A program made the translations under genes and the position numbers. Below are positions 1-12,669 of a stretch of DNA of 64,000 nt, piece by piece. The notes below the pieces were generated by a model. That model saw only the letters and a list, made by a program, of their open reading frames with translations, was not told the origin of the DNA and made no database searches. Numbering within the stretch: position 1 is the first letter of the stretch; each line of letters begins with the position of its first letter. This DNA comes from Rostrohypoxylon terebratum (taxonomy: Eukaryota > Ascomycota > Sordariomycetes > Xylariales > Hypoxylaceae). Location of the stretch: positions 62,001-126,000 of the forward strand of contig MU385898.1 of assembly GCA_022497145.1 (NCBI GenBank), written 5' to 3'.

Positions 1-561
1 ACAGATGTTACAGACAGGAAACAAGTAGAATCGCTCATGCAAGCCGCAACGGAAGAGCTTGGCCCTATCGATATCCTCGTATGCTGTGCAGGCGTAATGT
101 ACTACACCATGATGTCCAACGTACACATGGATGAGTGGGAACGCACTGTCGACGTCAACTGCAAGGGTCTGATATACTGCCTCGGAGCAACGGTCCCAGG
201 TATGCTAGCTCGCGGGTCCGGCCACGTCCTCGCCATCTCCTCGGATGCCGGCCGCAAGGTATTCCCTGGGCTCGGCGTGTACTCCGGCAGCAAATTCTTC
301 GTCGAAGCTACGCTCCAGAGCTTGCGTCTCGAGACGGCGGGATCGGGGCTGCGTGTTACGTCCGTTCAGCCGGGGAACACGGATACCGGGTTGTTGGGCA
401 TATCGACGGATGCCGAGGCCCTGAAGAAGTATGGCGAGCCGTCCGGTGCCAAGGTCCTCAGCGCTGAAGAGGTCGCGGGCGCGATTATGTATGCGATCAA
501 ACAGCCTAGCCATGTCGCTGTGAACGAGGTCTTGATCGAGCCGAGAGACGAGCCGATTTGA
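1..561 (+). CDS. Short-chain dehydrogenase/reductase, 3' part (5'-truncated by window edge)
   Basis: The reading frame is open from base 1, so the N-terminal Rossmann fold with the TGxxxGxG nucleotide-binding loop lies outside the window; the first in-frame ATG at 37 is internal. What is visible is the C-terminal two thirds of a classical SDR: the CCAGV segment equivalent to the NNAG strand, a catalytic Ser in AISSDAGR, the YSGSK catalytic Tyr-Lys pair, and a PGxTDTG segment after the active site as in NADP-dependent YdfG/serine-dehydrogenase-like members. It should be a cytosolic NAD(P)-dependent oxidoreductase. Substrate specificity cannot be read from the sequence. The frame ends with TGA at 559-561. 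Confidence 0.9.
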   Translation, partial: TDVTDRKQVESLMQAATEELGPIDILVCCAGVMYYTMMSNVHMDEWERTVDVNCKGLIYCLGATVPGMLARGSGHVLAISSDAGRKVFPGLGVYSGSKFFVEATLQSLRLETAGSGLRVTSVQPGNTDTGLLGISTDAEALKKYGEPSGAKVLSAEEVAGAIMYAIKQPSHVAVNEVLIEPRDEPI

Positions 562-1605
562 TTCGCTACAGTACGAGGAAGGCGAACGACGCGCGAATTT
601 CAAAATTTATTCAGCAACGAGTTCGGACGATAAGAAAAAAACAACGAATGTTAGTCAAACGAGAAAAATATTCATCTTGTAACATTTCTTGTTACTGTTT
701 TTCCCCCCCTTTACTGTCCTATTATTTCTTGGTCCAGTAGACGACGGGCTTTGGTGGAACGGAAAGTGTCTGGGCATCTTAGCGGTTTGCATGGATCATA
801 GTCGAGTTGTGACAGCGCTAATGTACGGTGGCTGCGTTAGTAAGAGTCTGGGGGGTAGAAAAAGGGGGATAGATTAGATGGGAAGTAGAGGGAGGGTTAT
901 GTAAAGTGCATAGTGGTAATGGCATTAGGATTAGGAGATGACGGCTCGAGCATATGGTAACGATTCATGATCAGTGGGGGATTGAACTGTATTATGTAAA
1001 CCCATATTAGACGAGAATGGGATTTTGATGTTTATGATAAGATGAGTGATATCGACTATCTTCGCTTTTGGTGAGAGAAATTCTCGATATTCAAATGCAT
1101 GTCAAACATAGGTAGATTTCTAACATATACTCGATTACAGACGTAGTGGTGGTCTCAAGACAAACCGTACGAATCGGGGACTTCAGCAGACATATCACAA
1201 TTCACTCAAAATTCCAGAGACGAAAAAAACTTCCCACATCCACAACCCTCAATTGGTGTACTCGCTCGAAAAGTTCTGCGAATAAGGCGCGGGAACCGGA
1301 AAGGGTTTTTTCGAACCGGGTATCCTCACGCCATTAAATACAATCCAAAGTTTCCCGCGGCCGTGTCCGTATGATAACACTTCCCTCATAAACATGATAA
1401 ATCTAGACTAGCTAGAAGAGAACTTCCGAAAAGCCGCTCGTTATAACCCCCTTCTGTCACCGCGTGGGATTCCTTCCCTCCCGCGCGGAAGCTGGAGAGA
1501 TGACATTATGTAAAAAGTCCCTCTGTTCTATTTCCTTATTATTTACAGTTGGTACCCGTATTCATTATTGGATTAGGTAGTTAAGCATTTTGGGGGAAAA
1601 GAGGC
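562..1605. other. Intergenic, no gene seen
   Basis: About 1 kb between the SDR gene and the convergent secreted-protein gene. Short ORFs here lack recognisable motifs or splice continuity. It presumably carries the two 3' UTRs. Confidence 0.6.
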
Positions 1606-2381
1606 TTATTTAAGGAGGCCGGAGAGGAGACCAGCTAGACCACCCTGCTGGGCGTTGGCACCTTGACCTTGTGCACCAGCAGCTTTGCCACCTGCGATTC
1701 CGCCGAGAAGATCTGCTAGAGGGTCTGCGCTGTTAGCATTGCCGCCGCCGAGGAGGTTGCCGAGCAAATCGGTGAGTGCATTACCGCCTTGCGCATTGCT
1801 GCCTTGCTGTTGATCTGCGCCTTGTTGAGCTGCAGCACCTTGGTTCGCAGAGGCAGTGCCATTTTGTTGAGCAGCTGCGGCGTTCTGAGCAGCGGCCTTC
1901 TTTCCCTTTCCGGACTTGGCGTTGGCATCCTGTCCGGCAGCATCAGTTGCGGCGGCGTCAGTACCGGCAGCGTCTGCTGCAGCAGCACCGCTAGCCTGGG
2001 CGGCAGCGGCATCGGCGGCAGCTTGGGCTTTGGCAGCAGCAGCCTTGGCCTTTTTGCCCTTCTTGCCAGTGGCATCTCCGGCGGTGGCAGTTCCATTAGC
2101 GGCGGCGGCGTTAGCGTCGACAGCAGCAGCAGTCGCGTTGTTGGCAGCGGCGGCGTTGGCGGCAGCGCCATTGTTCTTGTTCTTGTGCTTGGGGAATCTG
2201 ACTTCAAGAGCTATCGATAGCATTAGTATAGTCGTGTTGCTGTTGAAGAAAGTCAGTATTTACCAATATTATGGGCGTCGTTGCGGGCTGCGAGAGCACC
2301 CTGACCCGGCTGAGTGGGTAGGGCAGCTCCGAAAGAGGCAGCGGCGGCTAGGGTCAATAAGATAGCTCCGAAGTTCTTCAT
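1606..2381 (-). CDS. Secreted Ala/Asn/Gln/Gly-rich low-complexity protein
   Basis: Two exons: 2264-2381 and 1606-2210, with an intron at 2211-2263 (GTAAAT..GATAG, branch TACTAAT), giving 240 residues. The start at 2381 was chosen because it adds an in-frame signal peptide (about residues 1-20, MKNFGAILLTLAAAASFGAA), whereas the ATG at 2223 lies inside the intron. After a short basic patch (KHKNKNN) the mature chain is alanine/asparagine-rich, with a lysine-rich block (KKGKKAKAAAAK), a Gln/Gly-rich middle and three Leu-rich C-terminal repeats (LTDLLGNLLGG, LADLLGGIAGG, LAGLLSGLLK). There are no cysteines in the mature part. No enzyme family is recognised; a cell-wall, surface or effector-like role is possible but unproven. 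The gene itself is well supported by splice-frame agreement. Confidence 0.8.
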
Positions 2382-5036
2382 GTTGAAAGAGTGTATATCC
2401 AGACACTTAACAGAAAATAAGGAGTGATTGAAAGTAAATTGTCAAGTGTAACAAAGTAATACAGTAAAGAAGGTATGAGCACAGCTATAAACACCGGTTA
2501 GCTATCGAGATTCTTGTATTCGTGGATTGGGAAAGCCTTGGCATTGTAGATGAACCTACCTCTTCGAACAAGAAACAACCAAGAAAGGAAAGGTTGGCGA
2601 TTGGGACTATTGTGGATGTGTGAAGAATCAAGAAAAAACCATGATAGAACGGTTGGGAGGACGAGACATTTATGGTCGAACGAAAAGTATTCAAGTTTCG
2701 ATGATCTCGAGACTTGAGTATCCCGCCATCGCATAAGCTGTTCGACTTACTACCTTGAACCTAGAACTTACCTACCTACATAGTAGTAGTAACGCAAGGT
2801 TCTTGTGATAGACAGTCACATACCATCTCCCAGCTACCCCGTAGTAACATGAAAAGATGCTTGCAAACATGCGAGCTTAGCAACGGTACCGCTAGTCATG
2901 ACATTGGAATATCAAGAAACATAGAGAATACAGGGAACAATTCCTGAAAACGCGATTCTCATTGGATCGAGGAGGTTGAAGATCCACCTTTACCAAACAC
3001 GTCGCTAAGACTTCCCGTCCCACTCAAAACATGGGGGGATGTAAGGATAAAGTAGAATAAGATCACCAACCTGGGAGATCATACAGACAACGTTGAAAAT
3101 AACGCAGATCTGATATCCTAGATTTGAGCAACACTGGGAAGATCAATTAGGAGATCCTTGGGAATCATAAGAGTTTGAAACTTGAGATGCCAAGAAAGCA
3201 TGGGTACAGGGTGACAGCAGGGTGGGCGCTTTTGAGGCTCTCAAATTTCTCGGCAGCGAAGCCTGTAACGTCGGATGGGGGCAGATCAAACGAGCCTCAG
3301 ACGCTCTGTCAGGGGCACAAGGGCACAGAAAAGGAAATTTTCCCAGCAATCACCAAAACACGTGAAATGACGCCGCAAAGCTGAGCTGAGCTGGTCGAGT
3401 CGATGATAGCAATTCTACTATTAGTAAGTTGACGGGATGGCAGCTATAGCTGGTCATACGATAAGACCAGGTTGAGAGCTCGCCATCGGTGGGTGCTCGC
3501 TTTTCCGGTTGCAATCAGGAGTCCCGCCCGAAAACATTGCCTATTTAGGAAGCCCCTAAATGACAAACAATCGTGCATTGGTTGATTCAAGGCCTTGAAA
3601 GCCCATAGCGAAGGTGGCTGTGTCCTTTGTTTGAATTTTGATCATGATCACGGTCGGACTGAGGTGAATCGGAAACTTCAAAACTTCGAGTGAAGTAACA
3701 TAGGCGCCTACAACGTTTCTAGTCGTCGGTAATTGACGCTCCTGAAAACACAAAGAACTTCTAGTCGACATCTAGTCGAGTGACAGAATCAACCAGCGTT
3801 ACGAAGTACGTTGTGTTGAATTCGACATATTAGTCTATTCATAAAAATAGCGTTGATCGCCGCTCCGGCACTCCCGCGAGAAACACGCCAGGACCGCGTC
3901 CGTGAGTGCAGCATCGTGGGATACCTGGCTGGCAGACTGGCTGACGGGTTACCAGAAGATCCTCATTTCGCTTCTGCCATGCGAAAAAGAAGCTTCGTTG
4001 GCGATCAAGCCAAGGAAAATCATAGCATAAGAATGATCGCTTTCCCATGATGATGCGATGCTATTTCTGTCCCTTGGGAGCCATCGTGAGAATCATTGCG
4101 AGAATCATTGCGAGAATCCGTCAATGCGAACGCTTCTCGTCGACTGACAACGATGGTAGATGGAAGTTATAGGCGCCCTGCGTGACTATTACGTGACCAA
4201 CCCTGATACCGTTCCAAGGTTAAGTCGTTGTGAGTTGAGTATGATATTCGAGCAGTGATTCAAAAGGGTTCCTACACGCAAAGGCTTCTCAACTTCTCAA
4301 CCTTGGAAACTTGTAACCGACAAGAAGCAGGGCGAACTGGGCGAACTCCAGGGTTTCTTTGGGGAGTAGTGGAGACCCTTACGGAGAATACTTCCAAGGT
4401 TTGAGGGGACCTATGTAGCATTGTAGGTCCTAGGTAGGTAACCTAGGCAGGGCTTTCCCCCGCTGGAATCTTCACTTTATCTTGGCTTAAGATTTCGGCC
4501 GGTCCAAGGTTCGACTCCAATTATGCAGGTAGGTACCTAAGTACCTAGGCAAGCCCCACCTTCAATCACATGGGCTCAAGATTTAATGTTGAAGAACGAA
4601 GGGGCTTCTCTCTGCTCAAGCCACAAATAGCCATAAAAGCCACAGGCTTGCGGAAAGCTTCCTAATCACAGCAAGATGATAGGCTCGTTAGGAGCTTGGA
4701 AAAACTCCGAACGCGGCCTAGATCGGTTTGCAGCGGGCTTTGTTATAGTTTTGGACCAATGAGTAACGCGAAATACCTCGGTAGGTCGGTCATTGGGTCA
4801 AATATTTGCAAGTGCAAATGACTTTTATCCATGTACCAAAGTTTGATGTCATCATAACCAATTTCGGGATTCCAGAACCGCACATCATCAATTGACCACT
4901 GATAGCCGACTTTGAGTCACCCTCCTAATCCCTATGGCGTCTAGAATACGGTGAAGAGCCTACCCACCCATTGACAACTCTTCATTCCTTCAAAAATAGA
5001 CAGCTTGGGTAAGAGAGAGAAGAGACAAGTTTCACG
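2382..5036. other. Intergenic, no gene seen
   Basis: A 2.65-kb gap upstream of both flanking genes. Short ORFs on both strands have no recognisable domain. It contains a 12-bp tandem repeat (4088-4119) and several CCTAGGTAGGTAC-type palindromic stretches (about 4432-4450 and 4528-4552). Confidence 0.55.
4088..4119. repeat. 12-bp tandem repeat, about 2.7 copies
   Basis: The unit GAGAATCATTGC is repeated head to tail (4088-4099, 4100-4111, partial 4112-4119). It is a simple minisatellite in intergenic DNA; no function is apparent. Confidence 0.8.
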
Positions 5037-7023
5037 ATGTCTGCGTCGGTACCTCTTCGTACCTTCACACAGCGTAGGGTCACGTCAATTCGATCGAAGA
5101 TCCCTAAGAGAGCCTGTACAGCTTCATATTCTTCTTTGACAGCTCCAGCTCGACCAAGATGTGCTGCTACGACATTTTCACCGCTCGCCTTCTCTACCCT
5201 TCGCACCTTCAGTACAACCCATCCGAGATACTTTGCTACAACCGACGATAGCTTCGATCCCAAGACTGTCGAGCGGGAGAGTGACGAGGTTGATGTATGC
5301 ATCATCGGCGGGGGTCCTGCTGGTCTGAGCGCCGCGATACGTTTAAAACAACTAGCCAATGAGAATGGCGATGAGGATTTCAGGGTCCTATTGTTAGAGA
5401 AGGCCGGTGAAATTGGCGCACATATTCTGTCGGGAGCTGTCATAAATCCAGTTGCGGTTAAAGAGCTATTTCCTGACTGGCTTGACGAGGCGAACGAGAA
5501 CCGATTCGAACATGCGACCGCGGCGACGGGAGATAAGATGAGGTTTTTGACTAAGAATAGCGCGATACCCTTACCAGCCCCACCACAGATGCACAACCAT
5601 GGCAATTATATTGTTAGTTTAAATCAGTTTACAAAATGGCTAGGCGAACGTGCAGAGGAGATTGGCGTGGAAGTATACCCTGGCTTTGCTGCATCTGAGG
5701 TTCTCTACAAGCCCGACGGGTCTGTTCTTGGTGTTGCGACAAATGATCTTGGTATAGGGCGAGATGGGAAACCGAAGGATAGCTTCGAAAGAGGCATGGA
5801 ATTTCATGCTCGAGTCACCCTATTTGCCGAAGGGTGTCACGGTAGTCTGTCTAAGCAAGTCATCAAAAAGTTTGACCTAAGACGGGATAGCCAACACCAA
5901 ACATACGGTCTGGGCATAAAGGAAGTTTGGGAGATCCAACCGGAAAAATTCCGAAAGGGCGAAGTCACCCATTCTATGGGATATCCCTTATCTCTGGATA
6001 CGTATGGTGGTGGGTGGCTATATCATTTTGGAGATAACCTCGTCAGCATCGGGCTTGTTGTGGCCCTAGATTATAAGAACCCGTGGTTATCACCATATGG
6101 AGAGTTTCAGAAAATGAAACAACACCCGCTGTATAGATCTGTTCTAGAAGGCGGTAAGTGCATATCCTACGGTGCTAGGGCTCTCAGCGAGGGCGGGTTC
6201 CAATCGATCCCTAAGGTCGCTTTCCCCGGTGGTGCATTGATTGGCGATTCGGCTGGCTTCGTCAACGTCCCGCAAGTTAAAGGCACTCATAACGCTATGA
6301 GGACGGGTATACTGGCTGCCGACGCTGCTTGGACTGCATTAGCGGAGGGTAGTGAAGAGACGGTCTTTTTGTATAAGTACGAAGATTCACTCCGAAAATC
6401 CAATGTCTGGAAGGAGCTGAAGGAAGTTCGAAACATGCGACCCTCGTTCCAAACTCCCTTAGGAACTCTCGGCGGTGTCATGTACTCCGGCCTAGAGGCA
6501 TTCATTCTGAAGGGTCATGTTCCTTGGACCTTGAAGCATAGACATACCGACTATGGTGCCACCAAGAGCGCCGACTCTTACCCAAAGATCGAATATCCGA
6601 AACCAGATGGGAAGATCTCCTTTGATATCCTGACGAGCGTTTCCCGGACGGGAACGAACCACGAGGAAGACCAACCAGTTCATCTACAAGTCAAGGACTG
6701 GGAAAAGCATACCCAGGAAACGTGGCCTAAATACAAAGGCGTGGAGAATCGATTCTGTCCCGCTGGCGTTTACGAATATGTTGAAGATGAAACCAAGCCA
6801 CTGGGTGTGAGATTCCAGATCAACTCCCAGAAGTGAGTGTCCCAAGCTATTCTACGAGATACGGGTTCAATCCCTATTTTCGTCCTCATTGCTTGAGTGA
6901 CTTTTATGCTAATATGGCCATAGCTGCATCCACTGCAAGACTTGCGATATCAAGGCACCCAATCAAGACATCAATTGGGCCGTACCTCAAGGTGGTGAGG
7001 GACCTAAGTACTACATGACGTAA
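5037..7023 (+). CDS. Electron transfer flavoprotein-ubiquinone oxidoreductase, mitochondrial
   Basis: Exons 5037-6832 and 6924-7023 with one 91-bp intron, giving 631 residues. ETF-QO passes electrons from reduced electron-transfer flavoprotein (fed by fatty-acid and amino-acid dehydrogenases) to ubiquinone in the inner mitochondrial membrane. Visible features are an Arg/Ser-rich N-terminus typical of a mitochondrial presequence, the FAD-binding GGGPAG at 91-96, the central ubiquinone/FAD domain, a GDSAG FAD motif, and a C-terminal 4Fe-4S cluster with Cys574 and the CIHCKTC motif (Cys600, 603, 606). The second exon is required because it supplies three of the four cluster cysteines; without it the first-exon ORF stops just short of the motif. 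Length and domain order are normal for the family (yeast Cir2, human ETFDH). Confidence 0.97.
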
Positions 7024-7443
7024 GAAAAAAGAAAGAAAGATAGCATCAGGCCCGTTCAAGCATGACCTCTGGCGTTTGGGGATGGCCCAGCATGAATTTT
7101 TGGAAGGATGGGGGCGTACGATTCATGGATCATGGCGATATGCTCGAATTCAACCTTTCGGTGTATCAACATTGCTTCTATCTAATAGCGAACGGGTATC
7201 TAGGTGTCAATTTAGACCGAGATACCCGGTATAAAGCCTTATATATTCAACTGCATATATATATGAGAAAGAGTTGAAGCAATAGTCGGATCACCTAGAT
7301 ACCAAGTATGGGGAATCAAAAGTCCTTACATCGCTATTCATATTTAGACACCCTGTTTGGATGAGTACATTACATGACGAGCCACAATTGAACTTTGCAG
7401 ACGCTTCTCACGCGTATAAATCATTTGATTTTCTGTTAGAGCT
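7024..7443. other. Convergent 3' intergenic spacer
   Basis: 420 bp between two convergently transcribed genes. It contains no credible ORF and is probably 3' UTR and polyadenylation sequence. Confidence 0.6.
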
Positions 7444-9048
7444 CTAGTAGCCCTGCTGCCTATGCCACTTCTCCTGCCACCCGGGGAACCAAGGGCTATC
7501 GTCAAGCGTCTTGGGCTCCCAGTCCTTCTCAATCATTCCCTTCTCAATCTGCTCCTTAGCGAATTCCTCCAAAGTCGGGATCACGATGTGCTCAGTGTGC
7601 CAGATGTTCTTGTACTTCATGAGGTTCTCCTTGCCTTCCTTCAATACCTTCAGGATTAAACTAGGCACGTAGGGTTCGTCTCGGAATTCTTCTATGGGGG
7701 TGAACAGGGCCTTGAAGTTGAAGACGACGGCTCCGGATAACGGAAGTCGTCGTAGGGTTTGCCAATCCACGCGTAGGTGGATGCGGTCTCGCGTCAGCGT
7801 CTTGTCTTGCATATCTCGGTAGCTGGCGTGCGGGTCGCCCGGGGGCATGTACAACGGCTGGTCGACTTCTAGGCCCCAGGAGCCGCGCTGGATGGGCTTG
7901 TTGGCGGGCATCTTGGAGAAGTATCTACATTTGAGTCAACAACATGGCTCCTATCATATTGCGATGTTAAAGGGAACACTTACCGGTCCATGCTAAACTG
8001 CATCTTCTCCTTGTAATCCGGGATCGGGGTATGGATCTCGTGCAGTTTCAACCCAATCTTACTCCCAACATTCCAACCGAGAGCCGAGCAGATCAAACCG
8101 GCGCGGAAGACGTAGTATCCGGACTCCGGGTCCCGCAACACCATCCCAAAATCTTCGGGCACGTTGTCTAGTAAGATGAGGAGGGGGTGCTTCTCCTTGA
8201 ACACGGACACGGTGCCGAGGATCTTGTTCTCGAGGCGCGACTTATCTGCCGAAAGGACGAAGTACTGTGGATATCGCGCGCATAGGAACTGGATGCACAT
8301 CTCCATGAGCTCCTTGCACGCGAGCTCGGAGCCGGGAAGAGATTGCAGAACGTCAGATCCGTGTTTGGCGTATAACTCCTTGCGCTGCGCGATGCGTGCC
8401 TTGTAGGTCGATTCCAACTCCAGCCACCAGTCAGTCTCGAGTTTGGTCAAGGCTTTGACCGATTGTTAGGTTCAAACTTTGTAATAGGGGGTAAAGGGGC
8501 ATGGGGCGCTTACACATCGTCTGATGGTATGCCCATCTGAATGGGCGGTACGGCCTCGGCTTTGCCTTGCTGATATCGAATTCCAAGTATGGTTTAGGTA
8601 ATGGTACCTCGGAGATCGTCGAGTAGTCTGGAAAATCTCCTAGTGCCTTGATCTCTCTCACCGAGAAGCCGCTGTAGCAATACTTCGAGTCGTCGGCTTT
8701 CCTGTAGTCCTCCTCGAAGCCTAGAAGCGAGTTCATGAACGTGTTCATGTTGAAGGAGAGGTTTCCCATCTCTTTTCGCTGGGCAGGAGGCATCTTTTCC
8801 ACCATTATCTTGAGTTGTCCTCGTTGTGAAGGAGGTACCGTCGCGTAGAGGTCGGATGTGGACGAGGCGAGGGGCTTCGACGACACGGGTTGCTTCTCCA
8901 GCGACGGTGTGCTCGGGCGGGACACATTGCGCCCTCCAAGCCCGAATCTCTTGAGGACTACATCTTTTTGGGATCGGCTTAGGGCGAGAAAAGTGATTAG
9001 GGATAGGATGATTCCTGAAGCCAACCAAATAACAGTGGACAACGACAT
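7444..9048 (-). CDS. DUF3445 (heme-dependent oxidative N-demethylase-like) membrane-anchored protein
   Basis: Three exons: 8514-9048, 7984-8452 and 7444-7924, with introns of 61 and 59 bp, giving 494 residues. Splice phases join exactly (..HQTM-S-LTKLETDWWLELE.. and ..FSMDR-YFSKMP..). The N-terminus has one hydrophobic segment (about residues 6-24), so the protein is probably membrane-anchored with the rest cytosolic or lumenal. The body matches the fungal HRQ/DUF3445 family (PF11927), related to the alpha subunit of a bacterial heme-dependent oxidative N-demethylase. The RVDWQTLRRLPLSGAVVF stretch corresponds to the conserved RxERQTLRRLP motif, with Asp-Trp in place of the usual Glu-Arg. Activity in fungi is not established to my knowledge. 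Family assignment is from memory of the motif. Confidence 0.82.
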
Positions 9049-12000
9049 TTTGAATATATAGGTATCAAATAAATACAGTATGGAATACAGTTGGTAGGAG
9101 GGCTATCATATATATGAATGTTCCATGAACCCCGCCGATACTATCCCTGACGCGCAGGATACTCCCTTATTAGTATCGTCGTCGCACTTGACCTAACGAC
9201 GAAGTTGAAGGACAGGCAATATATGAATATACCTACGAAAACCGATAACGGCCTCCGTAGCTCGGAACTTGTATACACGATAAGCATGTCCAGATCATCT
9301 GCAGAGCACAATTGGCCTTTATAACCCCAGCTGATACGTCTCAGTAGATCGCGGTTGAAGCAGCGTTGGAGAGATTGCCTAAACCGTAGCCCATAGGTAT
9401 TGTACCAATAGTGGTTTACGGCGGTGCTAGCGCCCGGATGATAACACCAATGCCGTGAGTGGCCACTGATAATACTAGCGTATAGAGCGGGTTAGAGCAC
9501 CCATCATCGTGCATCTGGTGCATCTGGTGCCGTCTTACAGCGAGATAACCAGGCGCTAGGCGTCCCGCTGGGTACCACATTTTCGATCTACGCGGTTCAC
9601 CCCGCATATCCCCTTGTTTTATAGATATTGCCGGACCAAGTCCTAGGGTAGGCACCCAGCAGCCCAGCCAGCCACAGTTCCTCGTCTCGCTGTAAGATGG
9701 TGACGCTCTGCTGTAGCACTGCCTAGAAACCATTACTCATAAGGTTGCGACACATGACTAACGCCAATCTGTAAGGGATACGGTGTGGTTCTGTGTTGGC
9801 ATATTGGCGCCTCGATTCACTATAAATGGAATGCAAGGCATCGAGTCTTCGGTTCGATTTTGGTTCATGCAAGATTTGCTTTCCTCACACCTTTTTGGGT
9901 TATATTGATGAGAGCCAGGCGATAAGAGGCCAGTTCAGGTATCCTATCTGGGTCGGTCGTACACATAAGGCGATTTTTTCAAGATGTTTTTTTTTCGTAT
10001 CATGACGACAAAGCTTGGGCACCCAGCAATTACTGACCTGCGATTTACCAGGTGTACGTGAGCCTTGAGGCCCTGATCTAGGTGCTATCGATTTACGCTT
10101 TCTGAGCGCCCATTCAAGAATGCCCCACGATACCTACCTTTTCATAGACAATTTGGTACGTGAGAATTTTCGAAAGTGTTGATAACTTAATGAATGAATT
10201 TTACATAGAGTTGTGTATAGAAAGGTGCTGTTCTTCTTACCCCTAGGTACCTAGTTGAATACCTGTTCTTGTTCACCTTCCTGATTGTCAAACTTTGAAC
10301 AAGGTTGGTATCGCGATAGCTTCATTTCTATCATCGCTGCTATAACTCCTCCCAATATCTGGCATGTTATTCTCAGAGTAGGAATTATTAAAGCAGCTCT
10401 CCGTATTGTCAGCGCATCGGGAAACGTTCGGGTTTTATCCTAGGAGGTTATCAGCGTGAATCCCCGAAAAGTCACCGTTATTGGTCTGATTCGAATCAGA
10501 CCCGCTAAGCCCCTAGTCTATGGTTCCCATCACTTGACACGACGCTTGCGAAGTAGGAGATAAGTTGACTGTCGTAGGATTCTTTGATATTTTTGAACAT
10601 AAAATCATTCGATCAATTGAAATAATCATTCCAGTTAATCTTGAGATCCTTTCCGATCTTAGTCAATACATCGCGCGTATAGACTTAATCGAACGTTGTT
10701 GGCCCAAAGCCGACGTCGTGAGACGCTATCATTGGTCCTGGCTCGAAGCTTTGTGACATATAACTTAGTCTTATTATATCTTTAGGTATATCTTTTAATA
10801 ACTCACTGGAGTATACTACTACCTATTAGGAAGTTCGTTCGGTATGGAAGTTATGAAAAAGAAGAAGGGTTGACTGAAAAAAAAGATGTTCGAAAAGAGG
10901 TGGGAAAAAAGTTGATTCGACTGTCGAGGGAATCGAACCCTCAAGCTTGCGCATGCTACAGACCCGTCACAATAGTAAGGGGATCGATGCTCACACAGCC
11001 ATGCCACTCCGGCCTTAACGTGCCAATTTCTTCTTGGAAAACCAGAAACTTCTTAGGGTATATATGCCTTTACAATAGCTGCCGAAGCTTAGGCCATTGG
11101 TGGCGCGACACGACGCGTAAAAGAGGAGTTGGAGGCTATTGTGGTTGCTCGGTGACGCGGAGGCTTAGGATACTTGACGGTGACCAAGGTGATGGTTTGG
11201 TAGGGTGAACCCGAAAGACCAAGAAACAACGACACGGTCGCGCGAGGAGTTCTATACCATCCACTGCCAGCAACGAGCATTGCAAAAAGAATTCCGCAAG
11301 AAAATTACCAGGGAATGACTAGGGCTAGCAACTATTTCGAACTACATGGGGGCTATCGTAATCTCCAACTCCAATCAATCATCAGCTGGATCTAGTTCCC
11401 ATTAAGGACATTTTCGACAGATAGGACTTTGGGTGAGTAAGTTTATACGTCAAGCGAGAAATATTGTATCGAGAACTAGGCGTTTGAATACCTAGGTAGT
11501 TCATAAGTAAAATCATGGACTCGGGAGGTTCTTATTATGTAGGCAAGGGCCTACCAGGTACACTCCAGGAGCATTGCTCTATTTCCTTGAACTCAAATTA
11601 CGCGTATTCTCACTCTGTTGATCGCATGGAAAGTGAATCTAGTTTCATATTACACGTTCCAAACCTTCAGCGGTCGAGGATGAGCTACCTAGCATTCTCC
11701 AACTCTGATTGGCCGAAACAGTCAATAGCATTCCATAAAAGGCATGTTGAATTGATTTTCGCAACTCTCATTGGCTAGGAGCTTTAACTTAATTCTAATG
11801 AACTATCAACCCGTACAAGTCTTCGGGAATTTCCTTATTCTAGCGTAATGGAAGAAATTTATCCAAATCGTAATGGTCATGTTTATCGTGGTATGCTTAA
11901 CAAGGGGTCAAATTCTCGTCTAACTACTTACCTAAGCACCTGATTCCGTCTTCAACATCAAACAGATTCATACCTATAGCATGACCTTAGTCTTTAGATA

Positions 12001-12669
12001 CACTGACCACTAGAATTTTGAATTGTCTAAGATGAATTGGCGGTAAGCCCGTCTGGTGACGTTATTCTAGGCTGACTAGGTAGGTGTGTATTCGATATAA
12101 TACTGCTTGCCTACATTATCAAGCGAACCGTATGTCTACCTACTCAACAGATATTAGCCATCTATTCTTAGCACGAGCAAATCCAATCATTATGGTCAAT
12201 GAACCATGCCAAGATATCGTCATCAAGCTTTGATCTAACAACGGATAGGTCGGCCGGTTAATCATGCCGGATAATGGTCCTCTTTACTGTCACCGGTTTT
12301 GGTCAAGTGCTGTCATTTGTATGTCCTTCTTATAAGACCTCACAGTAGAGAAAAATAAGTCATCTCGACCAATTATTTCGTCTTTATAACCTGCCTATCT
12401 AAGGTAACCGCGTGGTCTCCTTTTTCGAATCCCGTGGGGAACTTTGTTACCTCAGGTCATTAGTTGCCCCTATCTCTGCTTTCGTAATTTAGTCAGCTTA
12501 TCTCGAACAAACGGCATATATTCTTATAGGGACTGCTGCCAACCTAACATTGAAGTGGAAACATATAAAGATAGACAACAATATGAAAGAAAAGCGCTGA
12601 TCCAAGACTATTCCAGGTACACCAACTAGCTGTCAAACCGAAATATCAGCCAATAATCGATTCACGAAT
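9049..12669. other. Gene-poor intergenic region
   Basis: 3.6 kb with no ORF showing a domain, signal peptide or spliceable extension. The only structure supported is the tRNA-like Pol III element at 10905-11006. Several CCTAGGTACC-type palindromic words occur (about 10243-10255 and 11492-11503). Confidence 0.5.
10905..11006 (-). ncRNA. tRNA-like Pol III type-2 element
   Basis: On the minus strand there is a perfect B box (GGTTCGATTCC, plus-strand 10929-10939) inside a 5-bp T-stem (GAGGG/CCCTC). A near-consensus A box (TGGCATGGCTG, 10996-11006) lies 67 nt upstream, and a T6 Pol III terminator (10905-10910) follows about 15 nt past the T-arm. The putative 3' acceptor strand (GACAGTC) finds no clean 7-bp partner at the expected 5' position, so I cannot assign an anticodon. 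It may be an intron-containing or class-II tRNA that I mis-fold, a tRNA pseudogene or a tRNA-derived SINE. Confidence 0.45.

Noticed and set aside
1716..2365. Several ORFs on both strands over the Ala-rich secreted gene
   Set aside because: Low-complexity repeats keep all frames open; only one frame joins to a signal peptide through a proper intron.
10870..11208. 112-codon ORF across the tRNA-like element
   Set aside because: Explained by the Pol III element on the opposite strand; no protein features.
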